Positions 10,000-20,711 are shown, counted from the first letter of the stretch. The stretch is DNA of 32,991 nucleotides from Hypsibius dujardini (GCA_001579985.1 LRSR01000436.1:1-32991), one strand, 5' to 3'. The notes: generated by a model not told the origin, from the letters alone. Program-made: numbers and translations.

Positions 10000-10836
10000 G
10001 GACTCAAGCCGATTAACGAGGACTTGATAGGTGACGAACAGATTGGCCTCCCCATCGAACGCCGGCATGGTTCCCTGGAAGAGCTCCTGCCCTTCCGTCG
10101 CTGATTAGCTGCTCAATCACACGGCGACGCAGCTCTTTTGGAAACGAGCTTATCCGGCATCACCAACAGCGGCGGCTGGTCTCTGGCGCGTGGCTTGAAG
10201 GGTGCCTTGGCCTCTCCACCTCCGGTCTCTCGAGGTGGCCACATCATCTTCATATCAATATTATAGTGGAAGAAGTAGCCGGACATCGGTACCGTCAGCG
10301 GGAAATGGTTGGCTCGCAGTTCAGTCGGTCGACCGTATCCGCCGAAGCTGTCTCGCTTGATGGAGACGAGCTCCATGATTGCGTCAAGCCGTCGCTCTAA
10401 ACAATAACGGAGAGATCGAATTCGAAAAAGAATTCCGGAAACCCATTTCAGTCCATTCAAAACAGGCTTAGATTCAAAGGGGAAATCTAAGCACCCGCTG
10501 AAAGAATCAGGCTTGAAGGACTTGTTTTTGATCTTTTCAGACTTGAATCAAAACATGCGTTTTTAAACTAATGCAATGGCTGTTAAAAATCTGGCTAAAA
10601 GGTTTTTGCTAACCAAAGGAAAATCCTTCTGAAAAAGACATATTTTACTTGAAAAGATTATCTGCCTAATAGTAAAAAGGATTGTGGAGGACTTTGTTTT
10701 CACTGCCACTCACGAATCACAATGAGCAACCATTTTGTGTGACGTTTCGATTTCAAACGGTTCAGTTCATTGGGATCCAGCACTTCGGTCGTTGTAGGAA
10801 TCTGCAGGGCTGTTAGGTCGGATTTCACGGATAATG
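10000..10836 (-). pseudogene. Argonaute N-domain fragment, frame-broken
   Basis: Reads as the ArgoN region of an Argonaute protein. Exon 10836-10714 (donor GTGAGTGG, phase 1) joins in phase to an exon starting 10396 (acceptor TTTAG, 2 nt). The second exon reads GGYGRPTELRANHFPL then YFFHYNIDMK, matching the family pattern of G-x-GRP, LRANHFP and a YhYdVdi strand. Continuing the family match needs a switch of frame near 10121-10130 (to RRVIEQLISDGR) and another near 10085-10095 (to ELFQGTMPAFDGEANLF, the FDGxxNL signature). Linker, PAZ, MID and PIWI domains are absent before the next gene. This suggests a truncated, decayed copy; two assembly indels in a displaced N-terminal exon is the alternative. 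A Pro/Lys-rich open stretch from 11419 down to 11300 (MSRPKLKDPANPN...) could be an upstream exon, but I cannot join it. Confidence 0.6.
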
Positions 10837-10839
10837 TAT

Positions 10840-11300
10840 ATCTGTTTTTTGTGGTGCTCCGATTCTCACAAAATCGCTTTTATTATTTTCATTTTGTCGC
10901 CGTCTGATTTAGTCAAGCTGATTTTTAGAGCTAATTTTTTAAGCTAAGCGGAACTGATTTTTACACATTTCTTCACGCAGCTGTTGTACCATCGATACTG
11001 AGACAGACCGTTCTACTAAAATTGAGACGATTTGTTTGGCCAAAAGTGCTTCAAATGACAGGAAGTATTTGATTTGAAAACATGAACTATGGGTACGAGT
11101 ACGGCATTAAGCAATATACGCCATGACACCGAGTCCTTTTCCGACAATGAAGACATGAAATGCAACTGATCGTGAGATCGTGTTTGAGTTCACGCCAACG
11201 GCTCACGAATTCAAGAGCGAATCGGCATTTCCTCGTGAAGTTGTGTGCAGCAACACACGAGCACACAGCACACGAACTGTTATCATTGGTCTGTTCTGTT
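10840..11300. other. No feature seen
   Basis: AT-rich region upstream, in the minus sense, of the Argonaute-like fragment. If the Pro/Lys-rich stretch at 11300-11419 is its first exon, this is an intron. Confidence 0.35.
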
Positions 11301-11999
11301 TTTGTTCCACAATCGAGCGCTTTGGGGCGGGGGCGGGGCGTGATACCCATCTTCGCTAATTCCGAGGGGTCCTTAGGGACGTTTGGATTAGCAGGATCCT
11401 TCAGTTTCGGTCTCGACATGTTACACTTATCCGTATATCGCAGAGGCAGATCACTGCGCTGGTTCACGGAGGGCGCACCATAGTACGGCCCGCGCTCCCA
11501 AGACAAACCTCGAAACTTCCGTATTTTACACCTGGTTTTGGTACATCAGCACTCCCATCGCACCGTCTTTCTACACCTTTAATGAATTACTACGGAAAAG
11601 ATTACTTTCAAGAAATGGACCTAACCTGCCTATATAACCAGTGACCACACCCTGTGCAGTCTCTCTGTCTGGTCTCGTCAAGCAGATATTCGAGAATCTC
11701 TTTCAATTACGTTTCGCTGCCTTCGAGTTGGACATCTCCGCTGATCATATTTTATTTTACGCTTTCACATTTTGCAGTGTGGTTTTACTTTCTCACCCAC
11801 CCATGTCTGAACTGCTATTTATTATTATTTATTTTCGTTTCACCTTTTTTACAGTATTCGGTTGCAGTAGCGTTTAACTGGCCGCTCCTGAGCGCTATGT
11901 TTTCTTCAACGTGGGAAAGGTCAATCGGTATTTTTATGCCAATAAGGAAATAAGAACCTCATCCCCTGCGTGCGACCCTTTATGCCACTCAAACACTTC

Positions 12000-12227
12000 C
12001 GCCACGAGGCGCACATAAAGTCACGCATATTGCAGGGTAATATTGGCAGAAAGTCTCACCGCGGAATATTCGCCCGATTTTCGCCCGATTTTCGGCCGAT
12101 TTTCCTTTCAACATGCTGAACTTTGCTGTTGCGTTCTTGCAGACCTCCTCACCGCCTGGAGCAGCAGGATCTTCGTCACAGTTCCATTCGGTGTTGCTTT
12201 TGCAGTAATTGCAGACAATAGTCGCGA
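12000..12227 (-). CDS. Possible exon of Ly6-like cysteine-rich protein
   Basis: After a good acceptor (GTCTTCCACAG) at 12228-12238, the minus strand reads TIVCNYCKSNTEWNC then GGEEVCKNATAKF. The spacing CxxC-x7-C-x12-C followed by an N-glycosylation site recalls the start of a Ly6/uPAR-type three-finger domain. Two donors are possible: GTGAGG soon after PAAPG, or GTGAGA after RIFR near 12060. The second would include a short tandem repeat (GATTTTCGCCC units, plus strand 12069-12106). I found neither a signal-peptide exon upstream nor a terminal exon with the CCxxxxCN ending, so this may be a fragment or chance. Confidence 0.25.
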
Positions 12228-12277
12228 CTGTGGAAGACAGCAAACTATGACGCTGTCGATCGCATCATTCGTACTAC

Positions 12278-12499
12278 TGTAGAATTCCGATCAACTGGCG
12301 CTGATTCTCGGACCCCTCAGTAAATTAGTTCCGACGGGTCGAAAACCCCTTAAGTACTTCAATCAAGTGATTAAGTAATCAAGAAATCAGGCAATCAAGC
12401 ATGTGCAGTCTTGTGGTCTTCTTATTTTGCAACCGATCAGCTCCAGTGTCTTTTGACTGAGCTGATTGCGCAATAGCACCAGTTGATCGGAATTCTACA
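12278..12499. mobile_element. 222-bp inverted-repeat element
   Basis: A 25-bp arm at 12278-12302 (starts TGTAGAATTCCGATCAACTG) is repeated in inverse at 12475-12499 with one mismatch. The interior is noncoding. Just inside the ends TA occurs on both sides (TG-TA-GAATTC and GAATTC-TA-CA), so a TA target duplication is possible. It sits eight bases from the next element at 12508, implying nested or adjacent insertion. Confidence 0.65.
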
Positions 12500-12507
12500 A
12501 GTATGTA

Positions 12508-12653
12508 CTGTATTTTCGCGTTAGACAGGGACAGCGTACGAGCTGTGGAACGTTTAATCGGCCACGCGGCGCTTGTGCTGGGTGTACGGTGCACACAAGC
12601 CGTGCACACGTTCCACTCCAGTACGACTGTCCCTGTCTAACGCGAAAATACAG
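12508..12653. mobile_element. TA-flanked MITE, family 1, copy 1
   Basis: 146 bp with near-perfect terminal inverted repeats of about 28 bp starting CTGTATTTTCGCGTTAGACA. Flanked by TA on both sides (12506-12507 and 12654-12655). The interior is noncoding. TA target duplication and size fit a nonautonomous Tc1/mariner/pogo-type element. Two more copies lie at 19845 and 21551. Confidence 0.9.
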
Positions 12654-12655
12654 TA

Positions 12656-13029
12656 AACAAAACACAATATAACCCGTTTGCAGTGAAATGAGGGTCAACA
12701 AAACAAACGGACACTTATAGAAATATATAGATATATAATAAATATAGAAATTATGTAATATTACAAGGCTCAAGTATTGTTATGATGAGTTGAACGATTA
12801 TGCAGAGTGATTTTTCATAAACCTTTAATTTAAAATTCCCCACATCTTACATTGCTTCCATATTGCTCGAGTCGTCTGTCATATGAAGTCCGGATTTTGA
12901 TGTTAACCCTGCTAGGCAACTTGCTCGTTTTTGAAGGGACAGTTAAATGGCTGGTTGACCTTCCATAGCGTTCACGAGATGGCCGCAGAATCAACCCCTC
13001 TGTATTAACCCATGCTGTAGAAAAAACAA
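12656..13029. other. Upstream region of CFAP100-like gene
   Basis: AT-rich, no gene seen. It must hold the promoter and leader of the gene starting at 13030, but no confident TATA box is placed. Confidence 0.4.
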
Positions 13030-16000
13030 ATGCCTATCTCGAAAATACAAATCCCCTTGAAAACACCGGCAGAACAACAGAAATGGAGACGCAGACGGCG
13101 GACACCACGACGCCTGTCTCCGCCACGCCTGAAACAAACATCGGACATTTCCATCTTTTTGGAGAAAGACCAGGCGGATTCCCTGACCGACCTCTCCTTC
13201 ACATACAGCTTACCCCGTGCGAAAGACATCCCCCACAAGTATTCCGAGCAGACCGGCTGTATTTTCCACAAGCACATTGACCACGATGTCCCGACGCGTT
13301 ACTTGCTCAAATCCATTGAAAGCGAAATTGAGCGCCACACGAGTGAGGTTAAACAGCAAAAGGCGCTGGACTACCTCTCGGCCCAGGGGCGAACGGAGGA
13401 GAAGGAGGATGAGGTGGAATCGCACGCCTTCCCCAACAAAATCGGGACGGTCCTCTTGGGGAAGGCTAGCAGTTTGGACATGGAGATGAAGCAGCGATTG
13501 GTGCGTCCAATTATGAAGCCGAAGCCGTCTCGGCTGCTGCACATTCCTACGAAGAAGAAACTGGCCAGGCGGATACAGAAGCAGCTGCAGTCGGAAGAGG
13601 CCGTGCTGAAGATCAATCCCTTCAGGGTGAATAAAGACCTCGACCTGCTGGAACTGCGGGAGATGTATCATCAGAGTATGCGGTCGCGACCGCCAGAGCC
13701 GCCGAACATTACGGATGAGCAGGCGCGGATACAATATCAGGTGTTCAACGACAATCGGCTGCTTCGTCCGGTGTTTAATTTTCGTAAAACAAAATTTATG
13801 GAAGAGAGCAAGCATCGTGTTAGTTTTGAGGAGGATGAAGACGTCAAAGGTCACCGGGTAAGGGGTCATCCGCGTCCAGGTCCACTGCGCGCCTCTTACA
13901 ATGTGCGACTTTTAAAGACACCGATTTATGTCAGAAAATTAAGAGTAAAGATTGAGACTCTAATTGGCACTTTAATCGTGACAAAAATTCACCGCTCAAA
14001 CCGTTTTTCTTTTTGAGACTTGAATATTTAAGTGTTAAGAAAGTTATCTTTTGGATTGATTAGTCATTACAGGGATTGAAAAAAAAATTGTTAGAAAATT
14101 AACTGTTGAGGTTGAGTTTGTGTTTTAATTATTTAGAAAGCGGACGCTCTCTTCCGGTTCCGAGACGTGCCGCAGCTGCTGAAAGTAACGCGAAAAAATC
14201 GTCGCATGTACCGTGAAAATAAATGGGACGTGATCAGTCGAATCCGCGACATGAATCAATGCCAAATTAGCCTCGCCATAAAGCGACGGATGATCGATTA
14301 TCTCAACAAATCTGTGGCCAAATTTGACACCGAAATAATTGCCGTCGAAGAGGAAACGGAAGAGTTCGCGAAGGATTTCGACGAATACCTCCATCAGAAC
14401 GACAATTCAGCCATCGAGTCGATTCATCGAGCTAGAGAGGCTGAGGCTGTGCGTAAAGCCGCCACGGAGGCACTGAAGGAGGTCCAGTGCCATAACGAAC
14501 TGTTGATCAATCATAATATTCGAACGGAAGAAAAAGTTCGATTTCTAGATAGATTTATAAACATATTATTCACAGCCATCCCTGAAGACATCCGCAAGGA
14601 GTGTCTGTCAAAAGTGGAAAAACGGAAAGAAGCTCGCAAAGCTGACGAGGAAATGGCTTGGCATTTTGAGAGCAGGAAGCACGAGAAATCGGTGCATGAC
14701 AGTCTGCAGATATACTCTACGCTAAGCGATGAGAGTGATGCTGAAATGGGAGAGGACACCCATGCCGGGGAGGATGAAGCATGTGAGGTTCCTCCATTGC
14801 CGGTTCGGGATGTAAATGAGGCGATGAAGTTCCTGGCGGGGCTAGAAGAGCGTTGCGAGAGGGCCTGTATAGGGATGTCGAGTGCAAAAACAACGGTGAT
14901 CCAAATACAGGATGCTGTCGGTTTGGAGACGGAAGCAGCGAATGATGCTCTTATGAAGGCACGGGAACGGCTGGCGATTCTTGAGCAAGAGGTACTACAA
15001 TCAACGACAAGATTGAGTACACTGGAGGGTCCGGGGTATGGGCAAAAGGGGCGGAGCAGGGGATGATCAGGGNNNNNNNNNNNNNNNNNNNNNNNNNNNN
15101 NNNNNNNNNNNNNNNNNNNNNNNNNNNNNNNNNNNNNNNNNNNNNNNNNNNNNNNNNNNNNNNNNNNNNNNNNNNNNNNNNNNNNNNNNNNNNNCAACGT
15201 GCATTTAAATTGAGTGCGAGCAACCACATGTGTATAATTCTATTTTAACTAGTTGGAATAAAATTATTTCAATATCTGTTAACTCAGCCGGAATGTTGGA
15301 TGCTGCAGGTTCAACCAATCTACTCTAATCTGAATTTCGAGACCATACAATTACATTCATGTTTTAATGAGCTAATTATTTGACATATAAAAAACAAAAT
15401 CAATTTTAAATTATTCCGTAAAAAATTGCGTTTAATTTCTATGACTAGAAGAGGCCTTTCTGGATTCAATTCAATTCAATATTTCAAGTTCGGGATTGAA
15501 AATTAAAATGCCGCAAAACTAAATAAATTTATGTTAATCAAGCGCCTGCTGAAACAAAACAAAGAGGAACAGAGTGCATAGGAATAAAGTTCAGAGAAAT
15601 TTCACTGTCGTCTCATCACCAGGTCTCAGAACTGACTTTGGAGGTGGCAAATCTTCAAGGTCCCAACGAAATCACTAAAACCGCCGAAGAAAAGCGCGAG
15701 CGCTTCCGACGACCCATCACCAAGCTTGACCAACAACTTCGGGAACTCTACCGAAGTCGAGTGGACGCATCGGTTATCGAACCGAGCGCTGCAATAATTC
15801 TGGCCGTTCTGCGACGTAAAATCATCAATCACAAAACGCAAATGCATCAGTTCCCGCTGACGTACGTCAAAAAATGGTTCGAAAAGGTGCAGATGAATCG
15901 TTTTCTGGAAAGTCGGGCGATAAAATCCATCGAGAAGAAAGCTAAAGCGGATCAGGCGCTGGAAAATAGAAGCATCACCCATCCCGACGTCATTCCCCGC

Positions 16001-17116
16001 CGGCAACTTCAACCGCGGTCGGTGCCCCGAAATCACGGCCGAAAGATGGCGGCTGCGGTGATCGAACCGCTCGACGAGATGGTCGAACAGCTTGAATACG
16101 GAAAGGTCATGGCTATTAAGGCAGAAGCGGAACGAGCAGTGGCTGATACCGGTGAGGCGATCCAGCCGACAACGTCCGACAGTAACGCTCGGAACTCGAT
16201 CCGGTCGAGCGGAAGCCGCAACACCATGCATCGCACTGAAATGGCCATCTCGAACTTGATTGTTTCGTTAGACGACAACGTCGATTCGGAGGATGAAAAC
16301 TCGCTGTCACCGACAACGACGGTCATACCTCTGGTTGCTTCGAAGTTCCAGACGGACGAAGCGGAAGTAGAACAAGGTTGGAAGGAGTCCGGCACGACTG
16401 AAGTCGAGGAGAGAGGAGAACGAGAGAAAGTTGCTGCGGTTGCTCCAGTGACGGAGAACCCTACGTCGACGGAGAACCCCACGTCGACGGAGAACTCTAC
16501 GTCGACGGAGACCCCCACGTCGACGGAGAACTCTACGTCGACGGAGAACCCTACGTCCACGGAGGACCCTACGTCAACGGAGGACCCGGTCGCGATTGAA
16601 GCAGAGTCAGAGGTTACTGAACGGGTGGTTCAGCCGGACTATCCGTCGCATGTGTTGGAGGACGATGGGAATCATCCTCGATTGGATGATATTTTTGCCG
16701 CGTTTGACCGGGATGACCACGAGCAGGTGGAGGAGCATCCGCGCACGTCTGGGGATGTCGCACCGGAGGTCGCATGGGCTTCTCCGAGTAAGATGACTGA
16801 GGAGAAGACGGACGTTGTGCATGTGGTGGCGTCAGATACGGAAGAGTCAACGCCAACTTCTGAGGCGGTGGAGATATCTCCGACGAAATCGGCCAAGTCT
16901 TCACGGGCGTCTTCGACGACTTCGCGCGTGTCTCTGATAAATTCGCAAGGGTCGCCGACGCCACAATTGTTACCGCTTGCCGGAGGGTTACCGGTGATTG
17001 TGGAGCAAGAGGTTGATGACATGGAGACTGTAGAGGAGATTCAAGCTGCTCCTGCAGAGGAGAAAATGGCTTCGGCCGACTCGGAGAAGGAGAAGTTGGA
17101 AGAGAAGCCGGAGTAA
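13030..17116 (+). CDS. CFAP100: CFAP100 (CCDC37)-like axonemal coiled-coil protein
   Basis: Known members form the MIA complex with CFAP73 on the axonemal doublet and regulate the I1/f inner dynein arm. Exon 1 is 13030-13857 (276 codons, donor GTAAGG). Exon 2 starts 14137 (acceptor ATTTAG, phase 0) and runs to about 15030. The last exon begins between 15595 and 15623 and ends at the stop 17114-17116. The exon 2/3 junction is unresolved: the 122-N gap follows exon 2, and more than one donor/acceptor pair fits. Matches to CCDC37 as I know it are an NPF segment followed by a D-rich strand near residue 195 (INPFRVNKDLDLLEL), then a long coiled coil containing RRMIDYLNKSV, FDEYLHQNDNSAIES and VRFLDRFINILFTAIPEDI in the family order. 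The roughly 300-residue acidic tail has six-residue repeats (TSTENP/S). At about 1070 residues it is well above the roughly 610 of the human protein, mostly because of the tail. An earlier 5' exon is possible. Confidence 0.8.
15073..15194. other. Assembly gap, 122 N
   Basis: Run of unknown bases in the CFAP100-like gene just after exon 2. It could hide a short exon or only intron sequence; apparent protein translations across it are meaningless. Confidence 1.
16456..16590. repeat. 18-bp coding tandem repeat in CFAP100-like tail
   Basis: About seven copies of an 18-bp unit (like ACGTCGACGGAGAACCCT) encode TSTENP/TSTENS/TSTEDP hexapeptides in frame. Low-complexity, acidic and Thr/Ser-rich; probably disordered. 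Confidence 0.9.
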
Positions 17117-17171
17117 CATTGTGTTCCGCATTGGATCGGTAAGCTCGTTAGTTGTGCAATTCGACCAACTA

Positions 17172-17305
17172 CAGTATAAGTCCTGATATTTTGCGTACGT
17201 CACAGGCCTGTTTGAACACGTTTGCCTCATAACGAAAGTGTTCCGAGACAAGGCATGGAATAGAAACGCACCTGTGACGTACGCAAAATATGAGGACTTA
17301 TACTG
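17172..17305. mobile_element. TA-flanked MITE, family 2
   Basis: 134 bp with 35-bp terminal inverted repeats that differ at one base, starting CAGTATAAGTCCT. TA flanks both ends (17170-17171 and 17306-17307). Noncoding. The CAGT start and TA target suggest mobilisation by a pogo/Tigger- or mariner-type transposase. It lies 56 bp after the CFAP100-like stop, so it may be in the 3' untranslated region. Confidence 0.9.
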
Positions 17306-17307
17306 TA

Positions 17308-17850
17308 CAATCTCTAGCGCCACATTTAAATTAGTAATAAGATGTCATTAGATCACAATGCCAAGTGATTAAAGTTTGCTGTCTATGAGCTGCCCAAAAC
17401 AGTTTCACAAGGATTACCTCAACCTTTTTGCACAGCGAACGCCGGCGTTTCATGTCGTGTTTTAAGCCCATTGACAAAGTTCCCTCATTGCGTTCCCAGA
17501 ACAAATAGCTTGAGCAGTGATTGCAGTCTTGACAAGGAACGAAAAGGCAGTGGCACTGTTTGCCATTAAAAATGGTTAATTTTCAGTTCAAAATCTGGTT
17601 TTTTTTGCAGTTCAAAATTTGAAATGCTATTTGACCTTTATGCATATCTGGCTTGCCACACGGCTACTCAGATTATTCGGCCCAAGAATGTGCTTGTGCC
17701 GATAATTATTATGATACATGTATGTCACTACAGGGTCAGCTGTCGATGATGTGGTTGCTACTGAACGAACAATACCAACTCACCCCCGCGAGATAAAAAA
17801 AGGTTAACTCTCTCCCAGATCCAACAGTCTCGTCGCTCAGGGGTCCTGCT
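17308..17850. other. Intergenic, no gene seen
   Basis: Between the family 2 MITE and the likely leader of the UBE2R gene. Contains ATTAAA near 17368, a possible weak polyadenylation signal for the CFAP100-like gene. Nothing else is supportable. Confidence 0.4.
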
Positions 17851-18013
17851 GGGGCGATGCCATTGTGCTGTTGTTAACTTCAGCGAAAACGCTTACAAAT
17901 CAGGTGAGCCCGGGGCATTCTTTCCGAACTAAATCTTACTGAGATTCATTTTTTTTCGGATTCCCTTTCCTACTTTTTTCTATCCTTGCTTTCAGTAAGC
18001 GAGAAAATAAGGA

Positions 18014-19117
18014 ATGTCAAATGGGTCCAGCTCGTCCCAGCCACACCATGTACGCGCGCAGAAGGTCAATCCGGCCAACCAGCAGGCGGCCCGAGTGCTG
18101 ATGCAGGAGATGCAGATCCTCCAGAGGGAACGGACCGAAGGCTTCACCGTCAAACTCGTCCAGGAAGATAATTTATTCGAATGGGAGGCGGGAATCTTTG
18201 GGTAAGTCGGTTGTACTTTGTCGGTAGACTACTTAAGCTACTTAAGATACTTACCTACGGTTGGGTCGGTAAGCTACCCAGCGTCGTCCGACTACTCGTG
18301 ACCGTTTGTCTTGATAGCCCACCAGACACCCTCTACGCTGGAGGATATTTCAAAGCCTGCATGAAGTAAGCTGAATAAAAAACAAATGGCCTGAAAGACA
18401 TTCCTATGACCTGAAAGACATTTCTGTGACCAGTTCTGTGCGTCTCCCGTGACCAGTTCTGTACGTGTGATTTCAGGTTTCCACCCGGCTACCCATTCAG
18501 GTAAGGTGAACCCAGGAAAAAAAGCATATTGGCGAGATCACGTGATCAATGACATAACACGTGACTCCGTTTTCAGTCCACCGACCGTGCACTTCTTGAC
18601 AAAAATGTGGCATCCTAATGTCTACGCCAACGGATCGGTCTGCATCTCCATCCTGCACCCCCAGACGGATAATCAAAGGTCCGGTGAACTGCCATCCGAG
18701 AGGTGGAACCCCACGCAAAACGCCTATTCAGTCTTGATGAGCATCATATCACTGCTGAACGAACCCAATACGAACTCTCCGGCCAACGTGGAGGCTTCTA
18801 TTATGTACCGACGGTGGAAGGAGAAGGGCGATAAGGAGTACGAAAAGATAATCAAGGAACAGGTGGAGACGTCCAGGGTGGAAGCGGAGAAGGAGGGCAT
18901 CCACGTACCGTCGACGCTGGCGGAATACTGCGTACCAAAGCCGGCGACGGTGGAGAAGCCACTTGTCGCTTCAATGAGTGAATTTGATTTCTCCGACGAC
19001 ACTGAACCGCTGGACTCGTACAGCGACGACGAGGCTGTGATAACAAACAAGCCACCTTCCCCGACTGGCGGTCCCGGGCAATCACACGACGTTGTAATAA
19101 GCTCCCCAAGAACGTAG
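18014..19117 (+). CDS. UBE2R2: UBE2R/CDC34-type ubiquitin-conjugating enzyme E2
   Basis: Accepts ubiquitin from E1 on its active-site cysteine and works with SCF cullin-RING ligases to build K48-linked chains. Exons 18014-18201, 18318-18365, 18477-18500 and 18577-19117 join in phase to give 266 residues (human CDC34 236, UBE2R2 238). The catalytic cysteine is about residue 109 in HPNVYANGSVCISILH. It is followed by the acidic-loop insertion typical of this class (QTDNQRSGELPSERWNPTQN) and SLLNEPNTNSPANV. The tail is acidic (SDDTEPLDSYSDDEA), as in CDC34, where it binds the cullin basic canyon. Exon 3 is a 24-nt microexon coding FPPGYPF. An upstream leader intron is likely: donor CAG|GTGAGC near 17903 and acceptor TTTCAG near 17997. 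The symbol is for the class; I cannot tell UBE2R1 from UBE2R2. Confidence 0.96.
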
Positions 19118-19189
19118 ATATTTTCATTGACTGCCTAAGTTCATGTGACTCAGAGAAATAACAGAAACCGTTTTGAAACTCCTAAGTGA

Positions 19190-19195
19190 AATAAA
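19190..19195 (+). promoter_or_regulatory. Polyadenylation signal of UBE2R gene
   Basis: AATAAA 73 nt after the stop codon. Confidence 0.65.
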
Positions 19196-19539
19196 ATCAT
19201 AGCTGGTCAGCCGACTGTAGCACGAGGAGTCCGATTATTAGCCGCCCCTTTTGATGACCTGTTCTGAACCACTGCCAGCACCCATCACGGCCCAATTCGT
19301 TGAAACGATTGAACGTTTGTTTTCTGACGTTAGCCGATCCCAAATGCAATCTTGAATCGCTTGCAAATCGATTTCACATCAAATTATGAACAGAATAGTA
19401 CAACGAAATGTACTTTCGACCCTTGGCAAAGTGAATAACGAATGTCATAGATGGGAATAGGCCGTACTCCTTAGTATATCCAAACGATTTGTGGTGCGCT
19501 GCATTGCTCCTTCAAATGTAGTTGGAAGGGTAGGGATAT

Positions 19540-19730
19540 TGTTGGATGGTACCCAACAGGTACCCATCACTTACTAATAGTACAGTCTGTCAACCTAGTT
19601 AACTCATTCCTACCTATCATCACATTCTATAATGTACTTACTCAGCTATTATCACGTACATAGTTCCGCCATGTCGGCAGGAACTAGTACGTGAGCTCAG
19701 GAATTATTCTTTATCCCTGACTATATAAGC
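19540..19730. repeat. Interspersed repeat copy B (possible old LTR)
   Basis: Begins TGTTGGATGGTACCCAAC and matches copy A at 4310-4490 in ordered blocks through GTTCCGCCATGTCGGCAGGA and ACTAGTA. Just downstream, CTATATAAGC followed by T-rich sequence looks like a promoter, as an LTR would have. No coding remnant is attached. Confidence 0.55.
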
Positions 19731-19844
19731 GTGTGTTCTACAGTTATTTCTATTTCTAATCTAGAGATTCAAAAACTTTTGATTCTGAAAAGAGGCGGAT
19801 AACCATTGCATACTAAAGTTCCGTGACTTGTGAAAAAAGATGTA

Positions 19845-19989
19845 CTGTATTTTCGCGTTAGACAGGGACAGTCGTACTGGAGTGGGAACGTGTGCACGGT
19901 TGTGTGCACCCTACACACAGCACAAAGCCGCGTGGCCGATTAAACGTTCCACAGCGCGTACGCTGTCCCTGTCTAACGCGAACATACAG
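19845..19989. mobile_element. TA-flanked MITE, family 1, copy 2
   Basis: 145 bp, same terminal inverted repeats as the copy at 12508 (one change, CGCGAACATACAG at the right end) and in opposite relative orientation. TA at 19843-19844 and 19990-19991. Confidence 0.9.
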
Positions 19990-19991
19990 TA

Positions 19992-20711
19992 ATCAGCACT
20001 TTGTTCTAAAATGTGCCCGCAAAATGGTTATTCTCAAAGCAAACTGGTAGATTCTGGAGAAATTCGGCGGGTGAAAAGGGCCAGTTTTACAAAAACAGAT
20101 GTATGACACATTGTTGACATTGGATTTGAGGCAAATCAATTTTTAGGAAAGGTACTCAACTAGTCATCTGCTTTTGAGAGAATTTAGTGGGCTGTGACAA
20201 ACCTAATTTTCTGGAACACATTCAAAGTTGAGCGAATATTAGTGCCCCATACGAACGGTGATTCAAAACGAAGCGTCGGCCCACAATTAAAGCGACAGAA
20301 CAAAACAAACAAAACAAATTAGCGAGCATACGCCTAAACGGAAAGGAGTCGGAAAGAAGCAGTTCACCGTCTGTCCAGTTGGACAACCCGCGAGCTCTGC
20401 CTGTTTGGGAGTGATCAATTCGTCTTTTGTCTACATATCCTCCTCTCTTTTGAACGACCCGCAATGTAATTTTGGTGCGAAGACGGTGTTAAGTCAAAAA
20501 AGCTTTTTCCGTTTTATCGAATTGCTAGACGTCCGATCCTTCGACTGGGTTCAGGCAAACGTGAATCCGCTACTTGCTTCAAAATTCGTCTGAGTTCCCT
20601 GTATCTTTCACCTTTTCTCTTTCTTTTGGCCCTCTTGTGACCCAATTTTCAACACTTCCTGTAAGTGCTGCAAGCTTTTGGAATGTGATTAAAGCCAAAC
20701 CAACGCAACGG
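19992..20711. other. Intergenic, no gene seen
   Basis: Lies between a MITE and the 3' end of the minus-strand CatSper-like gene. Open frames are short and on inspection look like chance. The 3' untranslated region of the minus gene must lie here, but no clear signal was found. Confidence 0.4.

Noticed and set aside
11641-11953. Hydrophobic plus-strand open frames that suggest a small membrane protein
   Set aside because: T-rich DNA gives Phe/Leu-rich translations; there is no supporting start context, splice site or conserved motif.
15626-16231. 201-residue minus-strand open frame
   Set aside because: Antisense of the last CFAP100-like exon, whose plus-strand reading has the family match.
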